A stretch of 5,079 bases of DNA, taken from assembly GCA_030621455.1 (NCBI GenBank), contig JAUXHQ010000177.1, positions 1 to 5,079 of the forward strand, written 5' to 3'. The translations under genes and the position numbers were made by a program. Origin of the DNA: Deltaproteobacteria bacterium (lineage in GTDB: Bacteria > Desulfobacterota > UBA8473). Below are positions 1 through 5,079 of this stretch, in pieces. How positions within the stretch are numbered: the stretch's first letter is position 1; every line of letters starts with the position of its first letter. The notes under the pieces are model-generated. The model saw only the letters and a program-made list of their open reading frames with translations, made no database searches and was not told the origin of the DNA.

Positions 1-2003
1 ACAAGGGTCGGCACGGAGATACGTTCCAGACGCTCTCTGGTCCTGTCCATGAGAAGACCAAGTTCTCTTACTCCCTTGATGCAGTTTTTTGTGTAGTTGA
101 TCTCTGGGTTCTCCGGGCAGCTGTCAACATACTCCAATTTCCCCTCATCTATCTTGAACCTCTCCAGGATTTCGTTCCAGAAATGAATAGGGCCAACGAG
201 TTTTGTCTTGATGCTTTTGAGCTGCAGAGGAGCGTTAACAGTGAAAACACCACCTATCTTGTCTTCCTTGTTTGCAGCAGCCAAAAGCGCCAGGGTTCCC
301 CCCGTGGAAAACCCACCGATGATTACGCGCTCACATGCATTCCTTAAGATAGCATACCCCCTGTTAAAGGAGTCATACCAATCGTTCCATGTAACGTCCG
401 CCAGGTTATAAGGCGATGTGCCGTGTCCCCTCAAACGCGGGCCATAGAGTGTATATCCAAACTTGGCGAGGTATTCTGCCAGTGGCCTCACCTCCTGTGG
501 CGCTGACAAATATCCGTGGCAGACCAATACCCCCACCCGTGATTTCCCCGGCCTTAGATAAAAGGGCGCCCCTATATGCTCAGGTTTTGAGAGATCCACA
601 TCATAGTACCTGTCGTAATCCTCTTCAAACATCTCCTGGTCAAACCTGCAGAGGCACCTCACCATTCTTGACCTGGTCTTCTTCCCTGAACGGCGGAATT
701 CCTTCCGGATAATCTTTCGGAGATCCCTTACATGTTCTATCTCGTTTGCTATGACCCTGACAGTATTCTCCAGTCGTACGGTGTGAAATTCATGACTTGC
801 TTCGAGCCTCTTGCTGTCAATGACATAAGTGTCATCCGCCTTTTCAATGATCCCTCCCTTTATGGCAAGCTCTTCAAAATCATTATATTCCCTGTCTCTT
901 TCGTCTGCCACAAGTTCAATAAGGAGACTGTTGAGGAAGGGGTCAAGGTTAAACCCCTTCTTTTTAATCTCTTCGGATGCCAAAAAAAGCTTACATTTGA
1001 AGATATAGTCCGATGTTCTTTTCCTGTTCAGCGATACTAAGCCCAACGAAAAGAGATGATCCATATTGACGGTTACCATGGAATAGATGCGATCCATGAA
1101 GTGGTCAGTCAACCGGCGAGAGATCCGCGCCAGTTTGAAGCGCGCCGGGTCATCACCACAGAAAAGCCCTCTCTGATAGTCCGTCAACAAAGAAAAGAGT
1201 CTGTTTTTCTTGAGGTAGTAACGATCCAAGAAGTCCCTTACCATTACCGGTTTTCCGAAAGTCACGTGGATGTGAGATCCGGAAAAGAGTAAATTCCCTT
1301 CAATCTCCAGCTCCTCTTCAAGACGCTCCGGTATCCCTTTGATGAACCTCGACGCGAGGGACTGGATGATATTCTTCCCGGGTCTTATTGGGAAATAGGT
1401 AAGGTTGGTGGGGACGATAACCGTCTCTTTTGGAGAGATGTCATCGAGTCCCTCAATGGAAAACCTCTTAAGAAACTCCGAGGTCCTCTCGTCATCTCCT
1501 TTTCTGTGGGCGGATCTGATGGTTCTCTTATACAGCTCGGAAAGGATGGCCAGGTAAGCAGACCCCGTATGTATGTGACCCTCTCTCCCAGGGTAGCGAA
1601 CCCCGAGGTGCCGCGAACGGATCACCTTTTTTGTCTTGATCATCGCCCCTTCGGGAAAGATAACCCAGTTTTTCCTTCCGGCAATGAGGTCCCCTACGAT
1701 AATATCGTTTCGATTTTCGGAGCCAACGGACATGGCGCCCACGGCATTTAGATAATCTCCAAGCTTTCCCTTAAATAACGATGAGTCGGCCAGAGAATTA
1801 GGCATGTTCTTCGTTACTTTTTTGATGATATAAGGAAGAAGAAAGGTCTCTACCCTGGTAAAATGGTTTACCACGTAAAGGATGGGGTTTTCAGGTATAT
1901 TTTCCTCACCCTTTGTCTTTATGTCCGCCTTTATAAATCTTTCCAAAAGCTTAAGGGTGAGTATTGAACCATGCAATATGGCGTTTGTCATGGGCGGATT
2001 CAT
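1..2003 (-). CDS. PlsC-like acyltransferase fused to alpha/beta hydrolase (3' end outside window)
   Basis: Reverse-strand frame open from ATG at 2003 to the window edge (667 codons, no stop). An in-frame TAA directly precedes the ATG, and GGGGA lies 5 nt upstream, so the start is well fixed. Residues about 1-255 look like a glycerolipid acyltransferase: NHFTRVE at 46-52 (block I, with Glu where HX4D is usual), FPEGA at 116-120 (block III), VPTNLTYFP at 197-205, and FGKPV at 249-253. Residues about 260-470 are charged, mostly helical and unassigned. From about 488 an esterase/monoglyceride-lipase-like alpha/beta hydrolase follows: oxyanion HG at 496-497, RGHG at 525-528, nucleophile elbow GFSTG at 564-568 with Ser566. 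The last residues, RISVPTL, resemble the strand before the catalytic Asp, so Asp and His should lie off-window. No clear membrane segment or signal peptide is seen, suggesting a cytosolic or peripheral membrane protein. A role in lipid acyl transfer plus ester hydrolysis is inferred; the substrate is unknown. The domain calls are firm, the function is not. Confidence 0.85.
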   Translation of the reverse strand, partial: MNPPMTNAILHGSILTLKLLERFIKADIKTKGEENIPENPILYVVNHFTRVETFLLPYIIKKVTKNMPNSLADSSLFKGKLGDYLNAVGAMSVGSENRNDIIVGDLIAGRKNWVIFPEGAMIKTKKVIRSRHLGVRYPGREGHIHTGSAYLAILSELYKRTIRSAHRKGDDERTSEFLKRFSIEGLDDISPKETVIVPTNLTYFPIRPGKNIIQSLASRFIKGIPERLEEELEIEGNLLFSGSHIHVTFGKPVMVRDFLDRYYLKKNRLFSLLTDYQRGLFCGDDPARFKLARISRRLTDHFMDRIYSMVTVNMDHLFSLGLVSLNRKRTSDYIFKCKLFLASEEIKKKGFNLDPFLNSLLIELVADERDREYNDFEELAIKGGIIEKADDTYVIDSKRLEASHEFHTVRLENTVRVIANEIEHVRDLRKIIRKEFRRSGKKTRSRMVRCLCRFDQEMFEEDYDRYYDVDLSKPEHIGAPFYLRPGKSRVGVLVCHGYLSAPQEVRPLAEYLAKFGYTLYGPRLRGHGTSPYNLADVTWNDWYDSFNRGYAILRNACERVIIGGFSTGGTLALLAAANKEDKIGGVFTVNAPLQLKSIKTKLVGPIHFWNEILERFKIDEGKLEYVDSCPENPEINYTKNCIKGVRELGLLMDRTRERLERISVPTL

Positions 2004-2008
2004 TTACT

Positions 2009-2013
2009 TCCCC
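2009..2013 (-). promoter_or_regulatory. Ribosome binding site of the acyltransferase-hydrolase gene
   Basis: GGGGA on the minus strand lies 5 nt before the ATG at 2003. The next in-frame Met, at 1991, has no purine-rich site in front of it, which favours 2003 as the start. Confidence 0.55.
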
Positions 2014-2040
2014 AGGGAGACATTCAAATTGAACGCGGCG

Positions 2041-2065
2041 GCTTCTGGCTTCTGCCTTCTGCCTT
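2041..2065. repeat. Short heptamer tandem repeat between ruvB and the fusion gene
   Basis: About 3.6 copies of a 7-nt unit: GCTTCTG, GCTTCTG, CCTTCTG, then CCTT on the plus strand. The unit changes from G to C at its first base half way along. On the transcribed strand this gives GGC-AGAA-GGC-AGAA-GCC-AGAA-GCC, which is symmetric and could fold into two GGC/GCC steps around an AGAA loop. It begins 5 nt downstream of the ruvB stop. Function unknown; such short repeats may simply be slippage products. Confidence 0.7.
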
Positions 2066-2069
2066 GCAC

Positions 2070-3089
2070 CTAAAACAACCTTCCCTGCATATCCTCTTTG
2101 CAAGTCCTTCCGAAGTGTTTAAAGACCTGTCTTGTAACCACCCTGCCCCGTGGGGTGCGGGATAGATATCCCTGTTGAATCAGAAAGGGTTCATACACAT
2201 CCTCAATGGTATCTTTTTCTTCGTTGACTGCCGCGGATAGGGTGTCAAGCCCCACAGGACCGCCGTCAAATTTGTCGATTATGGTCAGGAGAATCTTACG
2301 ATCCATCTTGTCGAGCCCCTTGTCATCAACTTCAAGCATCTCCAAGGCATCTTTCGCCACCTTTGCGGTGATCACACCGTCCGCTCTCACCTGTGCATAG
2401 TCCCTAATCCTTCTAAGCAGACGGTTCGCCACCCTGGGAGTCCCCCTCGATCTCTTTGCGATCTCAATAGCGCCTGCGGGGTCCATTTTGACATCCAAGA
2501 TCCTGGCCGAGCGTTCAACGATTGTCTGAAGCTCGTCATGAGAATAAAAATCAAGCCTTGCAATCACCCCGAACCTGTCTCTCAAAGGGGATGTGAGTAA
2601 CCCTGCTCTTGTTGTTGCACCAACTAAGGTGAATCTGGAAATATCTAGTTTAATAGACCGGGCGCTCGGCCCCTGCCCGATAATTATATCGAGTTTATAA
2701 TCTTCCATGGCAGGATAGAGGATCTCCTCAACCACGTGATTAAGGCGGTGAACCTCATCGACAAAGAGCACGTCATGTTCCCGGAGGTTAGTGAGAATTG
2801 CCGCCAGATCGCCAGGACGTTCGATTACAGGACCTGACGTGGCCCTGATGTTGACATTCAATTCCTGGGAGACTATGTAAGCCAGGGTAGTCTTACCCAA
2901 CCCAGGGGGACCATAGAACAATACGTGATCCAAGGCCTCTCCCCTCTCCCTTGCCGCCTCAATAAATACCCTGAGGTTTTCTTTAATCTTCTCCTGACCT
3001 ACATATTCATCCAACAACTTCGGCCGAAGGCCGGTATCGTAGTAAGCATCGTCTTCCTGACCCTCCGGCGCGACATCCCGTTCGATCAT
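2070..3089 (-). CDS. ruvB: Holliday junction branch migration ATPase RuvB
   Basis: RuvB is the AAA+ motor that forms hexameric rings on both sides of the RuvA-bound junction and drives branch migration by ATP hydrolysis. From the ATG at 3089 it has 339 residues, close to the usual length. Visible in order: [12 protein letters not shown] at 21-32, Walker A GPPGLGKT at 60-67, Walker B LFVDEVH at 108-114, sensor 1 GATTR at 157-161, arginine-finger segment PLRDRFG at 168-174, sensor 2 RGTPR at 215-219, and a C-terminal winged helix (about 276-319) with the RGR wing tip at 314-316. A TTG further up at 3110 would add 7 residues, but ATG 3089 has GGAG 6 nt upstream and gives the family-typical MIERD start, so it is preferred. 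The stop is TAG. It follows ruvA after 74 nt. The protein ends in QGRLF, a loose match to a beta-clamp-binding peptide. The function is secure. Confidence 0.98.
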   Translation of the reverse strand: MIERDVAPEGQEDDAYYDTGLRPKLLDEYVGQEKIKENLRVFIEAARERGEALDHVLFYGPPGLGKTTLAYIVSQELNVNIRATSGPVIERPGDLAAILTNLREHDVLFVDEVHRLNHVVEEILYPAMEDYKLDIIIGQGPSARSIKLDISRFTLVGATTRAGLLTSPLRDRFGVIARLDFYSHDELQTIVERSARILDVKMDPAGAIEIAKRSRGTPRVANRLLRRIRDYAQVRADGVITAKVAKDALEMLEVDDKGLDKMDRKILLTIIDKFDGGPVGLDTLSAAVNEEKDTIEDVYEPFLIQQGYLSRTPRGRVVTRQVFKHFGRTCKEDMQGRLF

Positions 3090-3095
3090 CGTATA

Positions 3096-3099
3096 CTCC
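3096..3099 (-). promoter_or_regulatory. Ribosome binding site that decides the ruvB start
   Basis: GGAG on the minus strand is separated by 6 nt from the ATG at 3089. The upstream TTG at 3110 is preceded by a pyrimidine-rich stretch (CCTCTTC) with no Shine-Dalgarno match. Confidence 0.75.
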
Positions 3100-3129
3100 A
3101 AAATAGTCAAGAAGAGGTGTCAAGGACTC

Positions 3130-3163
3130 GGACCTTTCAAACACGCTCTTAGCGACGGGGTCC
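3130..3163 (-). other. Possible nested hairpin in the ruvA-ruvB gap
   Basis: On the transcribed strand GGACC (3163-3159) can pair with GGTCC (3134-3130). Enclosed between them, CGCT (3154-3151) can pair with AGCG (3147-3144) around an AAG loop. There is no T-tract after it, so it does not look like an intrinsic terminator. The stems are short (5 and 4 bp) and the internal loop is large; this may be chance. It starts right after the ruvA stop codon. Confidence 0.25.
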
Positions 3164-3769
3164 TTATTTGGACAGTACTTTTAACGCCTCTTTGAGCAAG
3201 TCCTCAACGATAAAGGTATCCCCTGTCATGAAATTCTTGGCCTTTCCCAATGCCCTTTCCGCCGCAGCCTTTTTGTAACCGAGGTTCACAAGGGCAGAGA
3301 CAACATCCGCCTCAATCTCTTTGTGGTCTCCTTTTCCGGTAGCTGGAGGTTCATCAGAAAGCGACACCCTTCCGATCTTGTCCTTTAACTCAACCACCAT
3401 CCGCGCTGCTGTCTTTTTGCCAATCCCCGGCGTGGCGCATAATTTCCGTACGTCTCCTTCTGATAACGCCTCGCAGAGATCACTTCCCGGAATTCCTGAA
3501 AGGATGTTAACCGCCAACCTGGGTCCTATGCCGGATACACCTATGAGGAGTTGAAAGAGATCCTTTTCCACCATTGTAAGAAAACCGTAAAGCTGCAACA
3601 GGTCTTCCCGGATGTGAGTATAGGTATTCAGTCTGATAGTGCTGTCAATATCAGGCAGCTGGTAAAAAGTGGAGAGGGGGGTATGAACCTCGTAACCCAC
3701 CCCGTTAACATCGATGATGAGATAATCCGGAGACTTATGAACTAGTTTTCCCTGAATCTGTGCAATCAT
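3164..3769 (-). CDS. ruvA: Holliday junction DNA-binding protein RuvA
   Basis: RuvA tetramers bind the four-way junction, hold it in the open square form and load RuvB. The 201-residue length matches the family. The N-terminal OB-fold domain (about 1-64) begins MIAQIQGKL and contains NGVGYEV at 22-28. The acidic pin that keeps duplex arms apart is present as Glu55-Asp56 in IREDLLQLYGF. Two helix-hairpin-helix motifs follow: GVSGIGPRLA at 77-86 and ATPGIGKKTA at 112-121. A flexible linker (about 135-150) leads to domain III (about 151-201, EADVVSALVNLGY), which contacts RuvB. The ATG overlaps the ruvC stop as ATGA (3769-3766). The site in front of the start is weak, so translation is probably coupled to ruvC. 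No defect is seen. Confidence 0.98.
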   Translation of the reverse strand: MIAQIQGKLVHKSPDYLIIDVNGVGYEVHTPLSTFYQLPDIDSTIRLNTYTHIREDLLQLYGFLTMVEKDLFQLLIGVSGIGPRLAVNILSGIPGSDLCEALSEGDVRKLCATPGIGKKTAARMVVELKDKIGRVSLSDEPPATGKGDHKEIEADVVSALVNLGYKKAAAERALGKAKNFMTGDTFIVEDLLKEALKVLSK

Positions 3770-4269
3770 CTCGATTGTCTCAAGGCGTCTTTCATTCTTA
3801 TGGAGTTTATGTGGCAGATCGCCACAGCGAGGGCATCGGAGGCATCAAAGGAGACAACCTCCGGAAGGTTCAGGAGTTCTTTAACCATCATCTGCGTTTG
3901 ACTCTTCGTGGCCCTCCCATAGCCCACGACCGCCTGTTTTATCTCCAGCGGACTGTACTCATATACGTCAAGGTCTGCATTGACTGCCGCTAGAATTGCT
4001 ATCCCTCTGGCATGCCCGAGCTTTAGCGCGGTCTTCGCATTCTTGTAGTAAAAGAGATCCTCAACGGCCATAATGTCCGGTGAGCAACGGCGTATAACCT
4101 TTTGCAGACCATCATAAATTTTCTTCAAAGATTGGGGCAAAGATGCCTTTTTGGGGATCGTAATTTCTCCATTCTCCCCATGGAGAAGTCGATTCTCGCG
4201 TTGTTCAACAATACCATAACCCGTGACAGAGCTTCCCGGGTCGACTCCCAAAACCCTATATATTTCCAT
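3766..4269 (-). CDS. ruvC: Crossover junction endodeoxyribonuclease RuvC
   Basis: RuvC is the dimeric, metal-dependent resolvase that nicks two opposing strands of the Holliday junction. The 167-residue protein has the RNase H-like fold signature: RVLGVDPGSSVTGYG at 5-19 with Asp10, AVEDLFYYKN at 68-77 with Glu70, the EYSPLEIKQAVVGYGRATKSQ region at 104-124, and SFDASDALAVAICH at 140-153 with Asp142 and Asp145. These correspond to the four acidic catalytic residues of the family, so the enzyme should be active. No in-frame ATG, GTG or TTG is found in the 34-nt gap upstream, and the start gives the usual short N-terminus, although the Shine-Dalgarno match is poor. It sits 34 nt after yebC and overlaps ruvA by 4 nt. 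Confidence 0.98.
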   Translation of the reverse strand: MEIYRVLGVDPGSSVTGYGIVEQRENRLLHGENGEITIPKKASLPQSLKKIYDGLQKVIRRCSPDIMAVEDLFYYKNAKTALKLGHARGIAILAAVNADLDVYEYSPLEIKQAVVGYGRATKSQTQMMVKELLNLPEVVSFDASDALAVAICHINSIRMKDALRQSR

Positions 4270-4303
4270 ACATTCAAACCGATAACATCCATAGCTATTT
4301 CTG

Positions 4304-5056
4304 TTAAGCGGCGTTCAATTCTTCCATAATCTCATCCGGGATATCGAAGTTGGAATACACCTTTTGAACGTCGTCATTCTCTTCCAGCATCTCCACCAGC
4401 CTCAGTATCTGCTGGGCTTCCTTACCCTCAAGCTTGACAGTACTCTTGGGTACCATGCTGACTTCGGCTAATTCGTAATTCAAACCGCTCTTGTCAATAG
4501 CCTCCTTTACGCCTTCAAAGTCCTCAGGGGCTGTAATAACATCGTATTCGTCTTCGCCTTCCTTCACATCTTCGGCGCCGGCCTCAAGTGCAATATCTAT
4601 TAATGTCTCTTCTTCTACATTGTCCTTGCCAAAGGTTATCATCCCTTTTTTTTCGAACATCCATGCGACACTTCCGCTCTCCGCCAGACTGCCGTTATTC
4701 TTAGAGAATACGTGTCTTATATCTGCCACCGTCCTCTTCCTGTTATCGGTCATTATCTCCGCCAACACGGCAGCCCCCCCGGGACCGTATCCCTCGTAAG
4801 TGAGTTCTTCATAGTTGACGCCTTCCAGTTCTCCGGTTCCCCGCTTAATTGCCCTCTCTATATTTTCACCCGGCATATTCTGTGCCTTCGCATTGACGAT
4901 AGCGGTTCTCAAGCGAGGATTCCCTTCACTGTCTCCGCCACCAGTCCTTGCGGCAACAGTAATTTCCTTGATTAATTTAGTAAATATCTTGCCTCTTTTG
5001 GCATCCTCTTTACCCTTTTTGTGCTTTATCGTACTCCATTTTGAATGTCCGGACAC
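4304..5056 (-). CDS. yebC: YebC/TACO1-family protein (probable translation or transcription regulator)
   Basis: A 250-residue YebC-family protein, complete and of normal length. Family hallmarks are the N-terminus [15 protein letters not shown], the basic stretch [13 protein letters not shown] at 20-32, [19 protein letters not shown] at 55-73, [12 protein letters not shown] at 87-98, and [14 protein letters not shown] at 102-115. An acidic region with [12 protein letters not shown] follows at 162-173, and the C-terminus closes the three-domain fold. The start codon is GTG at 5056, with AGGAGG 5 nt upstream. Members were first described as DNA-binding regulators; more recent work on relatives, including mitochondrial TACO1, supports a ribosome-associated role in easing translation of difficult peptide stretches such as polyproline. 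Which role applies here cannot be read from the sequence. It is the first gene seen of the ruv transcription unit, a common neighbourhood for yebC. Confidence 0.96.
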   Translation of the reverse strand: MSGHSKWSTIKHKKGKEDAKRGKIFTKLIKEITVAARTGGGDSEGNPRLRTAIVNAKAQNMPGENIERAIKRGTGELEGVNYEELTYEGYGPGGAAVLAEIMTDNRKRTVADIRHVFSKNNGSLAESGSVAWMFEKKGMITFGKDNVEEETLIDIALEAGAEDVKEGEDEYDVITAPEDFEGVKEAIDKSGLNYELAEVSMVPKSTVKLEGKEAQQILRLVEMLEENDDVQKVYSNFDIPDEIMEELNAA

Positions 5057-5061
5057 GTGCC

Positions 5062-5067
5062 CCTCCT
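5062..5067 (-). promoter_or_regulatory. Strong ribosome binding site of yebC
   Basis: A perfect AGGAGG on the minus strand, 5 nt before the GTG at 5056. This is the best Shine-Dalgarno site in the window and supports the GTG start. Only 12 nt lie beyond it, so the promoter is not visible. Confidence 0.85.
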
Positions 5068-5079
5068 AAAGCTTATATG

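Noticed and set aside
488..560. A frameshift or gene boundary between the acyltransferase and hydrolase halves
   Set aside because: The frame is continuous from 2003 to base 1; both domains and the linker read in the same frame with no stop.
732..1040. Plus-strand open frame of 102 codons
   Set aside because: It lies entirely opposite the fusion gene, resembles no protein family and has no convincing ribosome site; it is a shadow of the minus-strand coding sequence.
2004..2069. Intrinsic terminator after ruvB
   Set aside because: The repeat could fold weakly, but no stable GC stem followed by a T-tract is present, so read-through into the fusion gene is expected.
3084..3123. TTGACA (3124-3119 on the minus strand) as a -35 box of a ruvB promoter
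   Set aside because: No TATAAT-like hexamer lies at 16-18 nt; the sequence there is TTGGAG, the ribosome site. The tight operon layout makes an internal promoter unnecessary.
4491..4799. Plus-strand open frame of 102 codons, rich in Ser and Pro
   Set aside because: It is antisense to the well-supported yebC; its Ser-rich composition is what the complement of Glu/Asp-rich YebC codons gives.

Overview
The window is a fully packed stretch of bacterial chromosome with all five genes on the minus strand, so it reads from right to left. The order is yebC (5056-4304), ruvC (4269-3766), ruvA (3769-3164), ruvB (3089-2070), then a long gene that starts at 2003 and is still open at base 1. Gaps are 34 nt, a 4-nt overlap, 74 nt and 66 nt, with no terminator-like hairpin plus T-tract between genes, so all five are probably one transcription unit whose promoter lies beyond the right edge.

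yebC encodes a YebC/TACO1-family protein. ruvC, ruvA and ruvB encode the complete Holliday-junction machine: RuvA binds and opens the four-way junction, RuvB hexamers pump DNA through it, and RuvC cuts it. All key residues visible in the three proteins are intact. The yebC-ruvCAB neighbourhood is a classic and widespread bacterial arrangement.

The last gene is the unusual part. Its 667 visible codons read without a stop and combine an N-terminal PlsC-like acyltransferase domain, a helical charged middle region and a C-terminal alpha/beta-hydrolase domain of the esterase/monoglyceride-lipase type. The window ends inside the hydrolase domain, just before the expected catalytic Asp and His. A short heptamer tandem repeat lies in the gap between ruvB and this gene.

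The organism is a bacterium with moderate GC. The gene order and protein style would fit a Desulfobacterota/Deltaproteobacteria-like or related lineage, but this is an impression and not shown by the sequence. There are no RNA genes, insertion sequences, CRISPR arrays or phage genes. No wholly new system is evident; the acyltransferase-hydrolase fusion attached to the ruv operon is the item most worth following up.
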